This document shows positions 7,559-14,552 of a stretch of 24,193 nt of DNA, in pieces. The stretch spans positions 1-24,193 of the forward strand of contig NZ_JAYRCW010000036.1 of NCBI RefSeq assembly GCF_041909755.1. Direction: 5' to 3'. The notes under the pieces are model-generated. The model did not search any database, had not been told where the DNA came from, and saw only the letters and a program-made list of their open reading frames with translations. Both the position numbers and the translations under genes were made by a program. Origin of the DNA: Sandaracinobacteroides sp041909755. GTDB taxonomy: Bacteria > Pseudomonadota > Alphaproteobacteria > Sphingomonadales > Sphingomonadaceae. Each line of letters starts with the position of its first letter. Position 1 is the stretch's first letter.

Positions 7559-7602
7559 ACAGGGCGCTGGCGGACCGGCGCGCAAGCTGGCAGGTTCAGG
7601 CC

Positions 7603-8505
7603 ATGAAACATCCCATTGTTCCGGCCCTTGCGGCCTGTCTGACGGCCGCCGCCGCCATCGCGCAGCCCGCCGCCCCCGCAGCCGCGCCTTCCCCCGGCGA
7701 GGTGATCGCTGCCGCCCCCGCGGCGGACTGGCAGGCGATCCCGGCTGCGGACATCCTGCTGCTGGAATTCGCGGGCAACCGCCGGGTCGTCCTGCAACTG
7801 GCCCCGGCCTTTGCCCCCACCCATGTGGCGAACATCCGCGCGCTGGTGAAGGACGGCTGGTTCCCCCGCCATGCGCAGATCGTGCGGGTGCAGGAAAATT
7901 ACGTCGTCCAATGGGGCGATCCCACGGAAAAGGCGCCGATTCCCGCCGCCATCGTCGCACGGCCGGCGGATGGCTATGAGCAGCCCGGAAAGCCCGCGAA
8001 CTTTACCGCCCTGCCCTGGCCGGATGCCTATGGCGCCGTCGTCGGCCATGCCGGCGGCTGGCCGGTCGCCACCGATGGGCAGGCGCACTGGCTGCCCCAT
8101 TGCCCCGGCATGCTGGGCGTGGGGCGCAACATGGCGCCGGATACCGGCACGGGGGCCGAACTGTATGTCGTGATAGGCCATGGGCCTCGCCATCTCGATC
8201 GCAACATCGCGCTGGTCGGCCGGGTGCTGGAAGGGATCGAGCATCTGTCCGCCCTGCCGCGCGGCACGGCGGCGCTTGGCATGTATGATCGGCCGGAGCA
8301 GCGCATCCCGCTGGTCTCGGCGCGGCTGGCGGCGGATCTGCCGCCTGCCGAACAGCCGCGCTTTCAGGTTCTTGTGGGCCAAAGCCTTGCGACATGGGCC
8401 GGGGTGCGCGCGAACCGGCGCGATGCCTTCTTCAACAGGCCGGCAGGCGGCGCAGATATCTGCAACCTGATGCCGCCGCTCAGGCGCACGCCTCAGGCGA
8501 AATAG
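7603..8505 (+). CDS. Exported cyclophilin-like peptidyl-prolyl cis-trans isomerase
   Basis: A 300-residue protein with a predicted Sec signal peptide at residues 1-20 (MKHPIVPALAACLTAAAAIA, a short basic start, hydrophobic core and AxA-type cleavage region), then an Ala/Pro-rich linker and a cyclophilin-type domain from about residue 48. Domain signatures are VVLQLAPAFAPTHVANIRAL, IVRVQENYVVQWGDPT and GAELYVVIGHGPRHLD. It probably helps fold periplasmic proteins. The canonical cyclophilin active-site stretch FHRVxxxFMxQGG is replaced by VRVQENYVVQWGD, and an insertion rich in Ala/Pro follows, so catalytic strength is uncertain. The start at 7603 is chosen because it gives the signal peptide. 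An in-frame ATG at 7513 would bury it. The 3' end overlaps the convergent permease gene by 13 bases. Confidence 0.82.
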   Translation: MKHPIVPALAACLTAAAAIAQPAAPAAAPSPGEVIAAAPAADWQAIPAADILLLEFAGNRRVVLQLAPAFAPTHVANIRALVKDGWFPRHAQIVRVQENYVVQWGDPTEKAPIPAAIVARPADGYEQPGKPANFTALPWPDAYGAVVGHAGGWPVATDGQAHWLPHCPGMLGVGRNMAPDTGTGAELYVVIGHGPRHLDRNIALVGRVLEGIEHLSALPRGTAALGMYDRPEQRIPLVSARLAADLPPAEQPRFQVLVGQSLATWAGVRANRRDAFFNRPAGGADICNLMPPLRRTPQAK

Positions 8506-9242
8506 CGCCAGATCCCGAAGGCGCTGGTCAGGATCAGCACCGTGCCCACCAGCGTCATCAGCAGGTCCGGCTTCAGCCGCTTGGCCAGAATGGCGCCGAA
8601 GGGCGCGGCGATCACGCCGCCCGCCAGCAGGCCCAGCGTCGCCGTCGTCACGACTTCCCAGCCCAGGTGCCAGATGAAGGTGATTGCGGCGCTGGTCGTC
8701 ACCAGGAATTCCGCCGCGTTCACCGTGCCGACCGTGTGGCGCGGCGACTTGCCCTGCACCAGTAGGTTGGATGTCACGATCGGGCCCCAGCCCCCGCCGC
8801 CCGCGGCGTCCAGGAAGCCGCCCGCCAGGCCCAGCGGCTCCACCACTTTCGGCTCGCGCTCCACATGGATGTGGCGGAACCCGCGCCAGAAGATCCACAC
8901 GCCCAGCAGGCCCAGATAGGCCTGGATCAGCGGCTTGGCCTTGTCTGCCGGGATGCTGGTGAGGAGATAGGCGCCCGCCACCGCCCCGAGGATGCCGGGA
9001 ATGGCGATGCGACCGAACAGCTTCCAGTCGATGTTGCGCGCAATGGCGTGGCTGGTGCCCGAAACGGCGGTCGTCACGGTTTCCACCGCATGCACCCCCG
9101 CCGAAGCCGCGGCCGGCGGCACGCCCAGCGCAACCAGCGCACTGGTGGAAATCACGCCGAAGGCCATGCCCAGCGCGCCGTCCACCAGCTGCGCCAGAAA
9201 GCCCACGATCATGAAGGTGAAGAAGTCGGGCCCCAGTTCCAT
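8493..9242 (-). CDS. TSUP family (TauE/SafE) membrane permease, copy 1
   Basis: A 249-residue polytopic membrane protein of the sulfite exporter TauE/SafE (TSUP) family, with about seven or eight hydrophobic segments. Members move sulfite, sulfoacetate, sulfate, thiosulfate or other small organic anions. Repeated family signatures are visible: FLAQLVDGALGMAFGVISTS, GVPPAAASAGVH, and in the second half FLDAAGGGGWGPIVTSNLL. The start is MELGPDFFTF at 9242; an upstream in-frame ATG at 9281 has no supporting similarity. It lies directly downstream of a paralogue of the same length, with a 73-bp gap. The neighbouring divergent cysE hints at a sulfur-related substrate, but this is inference. Confidence 0.88.
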   Translation of the reverse strand: MELGPDFFTFMIVGFLAQLVDGALGMAFGVISTSALVALGVPPAAASAGVHAVETVTTAVSGTSHAIARNIDWKLFGRIAIPGILGAVAGAYLLTSIPADKAKPLIQAYLGLLGVWIFWRGFRHIHVEREPKVVEPLGLAGGFLDAAGGGGWGPIVTSNLLVQGKSPRHTVGTVNAAEFLVTTSAAITFIWHLGWEVVTTATLGLLAGGVIAAPFGAILAKRLKPDLLMTLVGTVLILTSAFGIWRYFA

Positions 9243-9296
9243 GCCCCATTGCTGACAGGCCCCGGGCCGTTCGGCAAGCAAGCTGGGCTGCAGGCC

Positions 9297-9306
9297 GGAA
9301 TATTCC
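9297..9306. repeat. Perfect 10-bp palindrome between the two TSUP genes
   Basis: GGAATATTCC sits 9 bases left of the copy-2 stop (9316) in the 73-bp gap between the tandem permeases. It is AT-centred in otherwise GC-rich DNA. It could be a protein-binding dyad for copy 1 or chance. There is no second occurrence nearby. Confidence 0.3.
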
Positions 9307-9315
9307 AGCTATCAG

Positions 9316-10065
9316 CTAGAGAATGCCTTGCGCGAAACCGGCGAGGCTCGTGACCAGCAGCAGGATGCCCACCAGCCTGACCAGCAGGCCCGGTGGCAGC
9401 CTGCGCGCCAGCAGCGCGCCCAGAGGCGCCGCCACCACGGCCCCGGCCAGCAGGCCGATGATCGCCCGGCCCAGCGTTTCCCAGCCAAGCGCCATCAGGA
9501 AGGTGATCGAACTGGCCAGCGCGACAAGGAATTCCGCCATGTTGACGGTGCCGACCGCCTTGCGCGGCCATGCGCCCTGGATGATCAGGTTGGGCGTGGC
9601 GATCGGGCCCCAGCCGCCGCCGCCCGCCGAATCGAGAAATCCCGCCGCCAGACCCAGCGGCCCCACCACCTTGGGATCGCCATGATGCCCGTGCCGCATC
9701 GGCCGGCGCAGGATCAGCACAATGCCCAGGATGCCCAGATAGATCTGGATCAGCAGCTTCGCCGTATCGATGGGCAGGCCCGTCAGCAGCCAGGCCCCGG
9801 CCACCGCCCCGATCACGCCGGGAATGGCCAGACGCCAGAACAGCCGCCAGTCCACATTCCCGGCCAGCGCGTGGCTGAAACCGGAAATCGGCGCCGTCAC
9901 CACCTTCACGACATGGATTCCGGCTGAAGCGGATGCCGGCGGAACGCCGGTGGCGATCAGAACCGACGACGAGATGATCCCGAACCCGCCGCCCAGCGCA
10001 CTGTCAATCAGCTGGGCGACGAACCCCACCGCCGCAAACAGGATCAAAACGGAATCAATCTCCAT
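9316..10065 (-). CDS. TSUP family (TauE/SafE) membrane permease, copy 2
   Basis: A 249-residue TSUP permease and close paralogue of the gene that follows it. The two share blocks such as GVPPASASAG(I/V)H, AIPG..GAVAGA.LLT and GGGGWGPI.T.NL, roughly 60 percent identical by eye across the first membrane repeat. It contains the family signature FVAQLIDSALGGGFGIISSS, the two-fold repeat SAGGGGWGPIATPNLI, and LGILGIVLILRRPM before a cytoplasmic MRHGHHG loop. The start at 10065 (MEIDSVLILF) has AAAGG upstream. A longer in-frame ATG at 10131 is not supported. It is divergent from cysE across a 127-bp gap. Substrate cannot be read from sequence; sulfite, sulfate or thiosulfate are reasonable candidates. 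Confidence 0.88.
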   Translation of the reverse strand: MEIDSVLILFAAVGFVAQLIDSALGGGFGIISSSVLIATGVPPASASAGIHVVKVVTAPISGFSHALAGNVDWRLFWRLAIPGVIGAVAGAWLLTGLPIDTAKLLIQIYLGILGIVLILRRPMRHGHHGDPKVVGPLGLAAGFLDSAGGGGWGPIATPNLIIQGAWPRKAVGTVNMAEFLVALASSITFLMALGWETLGRAIIGLLAGAVVAAPLGALLARRLPPGLLVRLVGILLLVTSLAGFAQGIL

Positions 10066-10192
10066 CGACTGCCTTTCTGCCCGCCCTTGGCACGGCGCGC
10101 AAACCGGCGCATCGCGGCTGTGCCGCGCCATCTGGAATTGAGCCGCACTTGGGATTATGTGACAGGTTCAACAGGACAAGGCGCGCCAGGGG

Positions 10193-10873
10193 ATGTTCGG
10201 CACACTCACTTCCTATCTGTCCAGCATCCGCGCGCGGGATCCCGCGCCGCGTTCGCGGTGGGAGATCCTGACCTATCCGGGTGTGTGGGCTGTCGGCTTC
10301 CATCGCATCGCCCATGCGCTCTATCGGGCGGATCTGTTCCTGCTGGCACGAATGGTCAATCATTTCAGCCGGTTCCTGACCGCCATCGACATTCATCCCG
10401 GCGCGAAGATCGGCCGCAACCTGTTCATTGACCATGGATTCGTGGTGATCGGCGAAACGTCCGTGATCGGCGACAATGTGACGATCTACCAGGGCGCAAC
10501 CCTGGGGGGCACCAATCCGACCAACGGGATCGGCGGGAAACGGCACCCGACCATCGGCGACAATGTGGTGATTTCCCTGGGCGCCGCCGTGCTGGGGCCG
10601 ATCCTGGTGGGCGAAGGCGCCAAGGTCGGCGCCAATGCCGTGGTTACGAAGGATGTGCCCGTCGGCGCGACCATGATCGGTATTCCGGCAAAGCCGGTGC
10701 CCGTGCTGGTGAAGGAGGAACCGGCCTTCGTTCCCTATGGCACCCCCTGCTCCGACAAGTTCGATCCGGCCACGCAGAAGTTCGAGCTTCTGAAGTGCGA
10801 ACTGGAAACGCTTCGCGCACGTCTTGATGCCTATGAACGCGAAACCCGCAAGTCGGGCGGCGAGGCGGCTTGA
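10193..10873 (+). CDS. cysE: Serine O-acetyltransferase (EpsC/short CysE type)
   Basis: A 226-residue left-handed beta-helix acetyltransferase that makes O-acetylserine from serine and acetyl-CoA, the first step of cysteine synthesis. Hexapeptide-repeat sequence runs from about residue 66 to 165. It contains IDIHPGAKIG, LFIDHGFVVIGET (H81 equivalent to the catalytic histidine), ATLGGT and GGKRHPTIGD. The long N-terminal helical domain of E. coli CysE is shortened, as in EpsC-type enzymes. A C-terminal tail (residues 185-226) ends in a probable helix, KFELLKCELETLRARLDAYE. The start is ATG 10193, with AAGG about 11 bases upstream and GGGG immediately adjacent. It is divergent from the TSUP pair and coupled to the DUF2794 gene by a TTGA overlap. 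Confidence 0.9.
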   Translation: MFGTLTSYLSSIRARDPAPRSRWEILTYPGVWAVGFHRIAHALYRADLFLLARMVNHFSRFLTAIDIHPGAKIGRNLFIDHGFVVIGETSVIGDNVTIYQGATLGGTNPTNGIGGKRHPTIGDNVVISLGAAVLGPILVGEGAKVGANAVVTKDVPVGATMIGIPAKPVPVLVKEEPAFVPYGTPCSDKFDPATQKFELLKCELETLRARLDAYERETRKSGGEAA

Positions 10874-11196
10874 GCGTCATTCCGCTTCCGGTCGGTGGGC
10901 AGATCGTCTTCGACCGGGCTGAACTGGAGCATGTGCTGCAACTGTATGGCCGAATGGTGGCCGCCGGCGAATGGCGGGACTATGCGATTGATTTCACGAA
11001 CCGGCAGGCGGTCTTTTCCGTGTTCCGGCGCGCCAGCGAACGGCCGGAATTCCGGCTGATCAAGGAACCGGCCCTGCGGATGAAGCAGGGCCAGTACAGC
11101 CTGATCGGGGAAGCCGGGCAGACCCTGAAGCGCGGCAACGACCTGGCTTCTGTGCTGGCGCCGGCTGCCCGGCGCCTGCTGAAGCTCGCAGACTAG
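10870..11196 (+). CDS. DUF2794 family protein, TTG start
   Basis: A 108-residue protein of the uncharacterised DUF2794 family, found in alphaproteobacteria. Recognisable family blocks are LYGRMVAAGEWRDYAIDF, AVFSVFRRASE.PEFRLIK and QGQYSLIGEAGQTLKRGNDL. No signal peptide, membrane segment or catalytic motif is visible. The start codon is TTG at 10870-10872, overlapping the cysE stop (TTGA), so expression is probably by termination-reinitiation after cysE. Linkage to cysE suggests an unknown role tied to cysteine or acetyl-serine metabolism, but that is inference. Confidence 0.82.
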   Translation: MSVIPLPVGGQIVFDRAELEHVLQLYGRMVAAGEWRDYAIDFTNRQAVFSVFRRASERPEFRLIKEPALRMKQGQYSLIGEAGQTLKRGNDLASVLAPAARRLLKLAD

Positions 11197-11200
11197 AGCG

Positions 11201-11219
11201 GCGGGGGGATCGCCCCCGC
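11201..11219. terminator. GC hairpin after DUF2794, no U tract
   Basis: GCGGGGG (11201-11207) and CCCCCGC (11213-11219) form a 7-bp all-GC stem with a 5-base loop, four bases after the DUF2794 stop and 29 bases from the convergent gene's stop (11248). There is no run of T on either side, so it would be a weak intrinsic terminator or a block to 3' exonucleases for either transcript. Confidence 0.4.
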
Positions 11220-11247
11220 CCTTCCCCGGCCTGTCAGGCTGTCACGA

Positions 11248-12204
11248 TCAGGCCGTCAGCTTGCCGATGCGCTTCAGCGTGGCTTCCGCCTCTGCAACGG
11301 TGTTCGCCACGATGTCCGCGCAGCTCAGCACCTCCCGCACGCCGCCGCCGCCCTGCCCCACGGCAAAGCACTGGAAGCTGCGGTCCAGGTTGTCGGTCAC
11401 GCCCGCGATCGGACCCAGACGGTTCAGCTGGGCGGATTCCATCGCCTGCGCCGGGAAGGGCTTGGCGGGCTCCTTCTCATACTTGTCGGTGGTGTCGTTC
11501 TTCAGCGCCCGAAGCGTCTTGCCGGTGAACCCGCGCGAGATGGTGGTATCGGATTCCGACATTTCCACGATCGCGTCCTTGTAGGCCTGTCCGGCGTGCG
11601 CTTCCTTCGAGGCGATGAACCGCGTGCCCATCCAGACACCCTGGCAGCCCATGGCGAGCGCGGCGGCAAGGCCCCGGCCATCATAAAGACCGCCGGCGGC
11701 CACCACCGGGATCTTCACCGCATCCACGACCTGCGGCCAGAGCGCGACCGACGCGACGCTGCCCGTATGGCCGCCGCCCTCGGTTCCCTGCGCGATCACG
11801 CCGTCGCATCCCGCCTGCTCGGCCTTGATGGCGTGATCCACCTTGCCGATCACCGCAAACACCAGGACGCCCGCGTCCTTCAGTTGCTTCACGATCGGAT
11901 AGGGCACGCCCAGACCGGCGACGAACGCCTTGGCGCCGTTTGCGATGATCACTTCGATCGCCGACGTCAGCGATTCCGGCTGGGCGGACAGAAGATCGAC
12001 ACCGAAGGGCTTGTCCGTCAGCTCGCGAACCTTCTGCATCTGGCCTTCGATGAACTTGGCGCTTGTTCCCGCCATCCCCAGCGTGCCGAAGCCGCCCGCG
12101 TTGGACACAGCCGCCACGACCTCCGCGTAGGAAACGCCGCCCATACCGGCGAGCATGATGGGATGTTCCACGCCGAGCTGGGCGCAAAGAGGCGTCTTGA
12201 TCAT
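11248..12204 (-). CDS. Nitronate monooxygenase/2-nitropropane dioxygenase family flavoprotein
   Basis: A 318-residue FMN-dependent TIM-barrel protein of the NMO/2-nitropropane dioxygenase family. Members oxidise alkyl nitronates; relatives include FabK-type enoyl-ACP reductases. Signatures are HPIMLAGMGGVSYAEVVAAV at the N-terminus, IAQGTEGGGHTG (catalytic histidine and FMN phosphate region), PVVAAGGLYDGRGLAAALAMG and GVWMGTRFIAS. The ATG at 12204 has GAGGG eight bases upstream. An in-phase open frame further upstream is antisense and shadow. It follows the beta-oxidation operon on the same strand, but a terminator lies between them, so it likely has its own promoter. Detoxification of nitronates or reduction of an acyl intermediate are both possible. 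Confidence 0.87.
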   Translation of the reverse strand: MIKTPLCAQLGVEHPIMLAGMGGVSYAEVVAAVSNAGGFGTLGMAGTSAKFIEGQMQKVRELTDKPFGVDLLSAQPESLTSAIEVIIANGAKAFVAGLGVPYPIVKQLKDAGVLVFAVIGKVDHAIKAEQAGCDGVIAQGTEGGGHTGSVASVALWPQVVDAVKIPVVAAGGLYDGRGLAAALAMGCQGVWMGTRFIASKEAHAGQAYKDAIVEMSESDTTISRGFTGKTLRALKNDTTDKYEKEPAKPFPAQAMESAQLNRLGPIAGVTDNLDRSFQCFAVGQGGGGVREVLSCADIVANTVAEAEATLKRIGKLTA

Positions 12205-12290
12205 CGAATTGTCCCTCAATCTCGTTCTGTGATGGTCCGTGAAGCCATGCCGGCAGCAGCCAGACAACCTAGGCTTTTGGGAGGATGCCG

Positions 12291-12330
12291 AAAATGAAGA
12301 GGGCGGGCGCCCTGATCGGAACGCCCGCCC
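12291..12330 (-). terminator. Intrinsic terminator of the beta-oxidation operon
   Basis: On the minus strand, 23 bases after the fadJ stop, GGGCGGGCG and CGCCCGCCC (12322-12330 and 12301-12309) form a perfect 9-bp GC stem with a 12-base loop. It is followed by TCTTCATTTT (12300-12291), a T-rich tail. This is the clearest rho-independent terminator in the window and separates fadJ from the downstream flavoprotein gene. Confidence 0.7.
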
Positions 12331-12352
12331 ATACTTCAGCCCGGCCCTGCGG

Positions 12353-14536
12353 TCAGGCGGCCTTCTTCTTCGCGGCGTTGCCGTAGAAGGTTTCGCCCTT
12401 CGTGGCCATGTCGCGCAGCATCTGGGGCGGCGTGAAGCGCTCCCCATGGGCCTGCGCCAGCCGGTCCAGCGTCCGGACCACATCGGCAATCCCGATGGTG
12501 TCCATCGCGCTGAACGGACCTCCGGTGAAGGGTGCGAAGCCCCAGCCGAAGATGGCGCCCAGGTCGCCGTCCTCCGGCGTTTCCAGCACGCCTTCCGCGA
12601 AGCAGCGGGCGGTTTCCACCAGCTGACGATAGAGCAGCCGTTCCTTCACCTCGGCAGGGGTCGGTTGCTGCGCCGCCACCGGGAAGTGGGCGGACAGTTC
12701 CGGCCACAGATGCTTGGGGCTGCCATCCTCCGGATAGGCGTAGAAGCCCTTGCCGTTCTTGCGGCCATGGCGGCCCAGCTCGATCATCTTCTCGATGACA
12801 GCTTCGCCGGCGCCCGGCTTGTAGGCGTCGCCCAGGTCCTTCTTCGTCTGCTGCGCGACCTTGTAGCTGAGGTCCAGGCCGACTTCATCGTTCACCGCCA
12901 GCGCACCGACGGGCATGCCCATCTGCTTGCCGATATTCTCGATGAGCGCCGGCTTCACGCCTTCACCCAGCAGGGTCAGGCCTTCCTGCACATAGGTGCC
13001 GAAGCAGCGGCTGGTGTAGAAACCGCGGCTGTCGTTGACGACGATCGGCGTCTTGCGGATTTGGGAGACATAATCCAGAGCCTTTGCAATGGCTTCCGGG
13101 CCAGTCTTCTTGCCGACGATGATTTCGACCAGCGGCATCTTCTCGACCGGCGAGAAGAAGTGGATGCCGATGAAGTTCTCCGGCTTGCTCCAGGCCTCCG
13201 CAAGGCCGGTGATCGGCAGCGTGGAGGTGTTGGATCCGAAGATCGTGTCCGCCCCGACAACCGCTTCCGTCGCCTTGGTCACGTCGGCCTTGATCTCGCG
13301 GGTTTCGAACACGGCTTCGATGATCAGATCGCAACCCTTCAGGTCGGCATAGTCCGCCGTCGGCTTGATCCGGTTCAGGATCTCGGCCGCCTTTTCCGGC
13401 GCCATCCGCTTCTTGGCGAGGCGATCGGCGGTATATTGCTTGCCCTTCTCGGCCGCGGCCAGATCGCGATCCAGCAGCACCACCTCGATCCCGGCCTGCG
13501 CCGAAACCATGGCGATCCCCGCGCCCATCAGGCCGGCGCCAAGCATGCCGACCTTTTTCGTCTTGCATGGCGGCACATTGGCGGGGCGGCGGGCGCCCTT
13601 TTCAGCCGCCTGCTTCGAAACGAACAGCGAGCGGATCATGTTGCCAGCCTGCGGATCAGCAACGACCTTGGCGAAATATTTGGATTCCACCCGGATCGCC
13701 GTGTCCATCGGCAGCTGGGTGCCTTCATAGACGGCCGACAGGATGGCCTTCACCTGGTTCATGTTGCCGTTGGTCTGCTTGTGCGCCATGGCGACACCGC
13801 CCACGAACGTCTGCGCGAAAGCCGGGTTGAAGCCGCCCACACCACCGGGGAACTTGAAGTTCTTCTGGTCCCAGGGCTGAACGCCGCCGTTCGGATTGGC
13901 CTTCACCCAGGCCTTCGCCGTCTCCACGACCTGATCCAGCGGAACCACCGCCTGCGCCACGCCCAGGCCCAGCGCTTCCTGCGGGCTCATGTTCTTGCCC
14001 TGCAGCAGGAACATCAGCGCGGGCTGCACGCCGATCAGACGCGGCAGGCGCTGGGTGCCGCCCGCGCCGGGGAACAGGCCCACCAGCACTTCGGGCAGGC
14101 CCAGCGTGATCTTCGGATTGTCCGCGATCACGCGGTAGTGGGTGGCCAGCACGATTTCCAGCCCGCCGCCAAGGGCCAGGCCGTTCACGGCGGAAGCAAC
14201 CGGCTTGCCGCAGGTTTCAAGATCCCGCAGCAGCTTGTTCAGCGTGAAGACGCCTTCATACAGTTGCGCCATCTTTGACTTGCCCGATGCGGCGCCCGAG
14301 CCGCCGCCGGAAAAGTTCATGCCCTTGAGATCGGCACCCGCGACAAAGCCGCTGGGCTTGCCGGAGGTGAGGACGGCGCCCTTCACGGACGCGTCGGTGC
14401 GGATACGCTCGACCGCAGCGACGAGATCGCGCGTGAGGGCTTCGTTTATCACGTTCATCGACAGCCCCGGGCAGTCGATGGTCAGCAGCAGGATGCCGTC
14501 GGAATCCAGCTCCTGGCGGATTGCTTGTTCTGTCAT
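12353..14536 (-). CDS. fadJ: FadJ/FadB-type enoyl-CoA hydratase / 3-hydroxyacyl-CoA dehydrogenase
   Basis: A 727-residue bifunctional beta-oxidation enzyme. Residues 1 to about 190 form the crotonase (enoyl-CoA hydratase) domain, with NGLALGGGLE (E127) and LGLPEVLVGLFPGAGGTQRL (E149) supplying both catalytic glutamates. From about residue 328 the 3-hydroxyacyl-CoA dehydrogenase domain starts with VGMLGAGLMGAGIA for NAD binding. The catalytic histidine is H459 in GIHFFSPVEKMPLVE, and C-terminal NDEVGLDLSY follows. A Gly/Ser-rich loop (about residues 76-88) interrupts the crotonase domain after ADLKGM. The start at 14536 has a strong GGAGGA site. The open frame upstream is spurious. It is the last gene of the operon, 16 bases after the thiolase stop. 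It probably acts on saturated acyl-CoA intermediates made by the upstream dehydrogenase. Confidence 0.95.
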   Translation of the reverse strand: MTEQAIRQELDSDGILLLTIDCPGLSMNVINEALTRDLVAAVERIRTDASVKGAVLTSGKPSGFVAGADLKGMNFSGGGSGAASGKSKMAQLYEGVFTLNKLLRDLETCGKPVASAVNGLALGGGLEIVLATHYRVIADNPKITLGLPEVLVGLFPGAGGTQRLPRLIGVQPALMFLLQGKNMSPQEALGLGVAQAVVPLDQVVETAKAWVKANPNGGVQPWDQKNFKFPGGVGGFNPAFAQTFVGGVAMAHKQTNGNMNQVKAILSAVYEGTQLPMDTAIRVESKYFAKVVADPQAGNMIRSLFVSKQAAEKGARRPANVPPCKTKKVGMLGAGLMGAGIAMVSAQAGIEVVLLDRDLAAAEKGKQYTADRLAKKRMAPEKAAEILNRIKPTADYADLKGCDLIIEAVFETREIKADVTKATEAVVGADTIFGSNTSTLPITGLAEAWSKPENFIGIHFFSPVEKMPLVEIIVGKKTGPEAIAKALDYVSQIRKTPIVVNDSRGFYTSRCFGTYVQEGLTLLGEGVKPALIENIGKQMGMPVGALAVNDEVGLDLSYKVAQQTKKDLGDAYKPGAGEAVIEKMIELGRHGRKNGKGFYAYPEDGSPKHLWPELSAHFPVAAQQPTPAEVKERLLYRQLVETARCFAEGVLETPEDGDLGAIFGWGFAPFTGGPFSAMDTIGIADVVRTLDRLAQAHGERFTPPQMLRDMATKGETFYGNAAKKKAA

Positions 14537-14540
14537 GGGT

Positions 14541-14546
14541 TCCTCC
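14541..14546 (-). promoter_or_regulatory. Strong ribosome-binding site fixing the fadJ start
   Basis: GGAGGA on the minus strand, four bases upstream of the ATG at 14536. It lies in the 16-base gap after the thiolase stop. It rules out the longer in-frame reading that would begin inside the thiolase gene. Confidence 0.65.
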
Positions 14547-14552
14547 GGAAAA

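Noticed and set aside
8493..10065. The two TSUP genes as an assembly or duplication artefact
   Set aside because: The copies differ at many positions across their whole length and have different flanks, so they are diverged paralogues.
12239..14278. A 679-codon open frame antisense to fadJ
   Set aside because: Its composition is that of a shadow frame (rich in Arg, Gly, His, Leu), it has no recognisable domain, and it lies opposite a clear FadJ. High GC codon bias keeps such antisense frames open.
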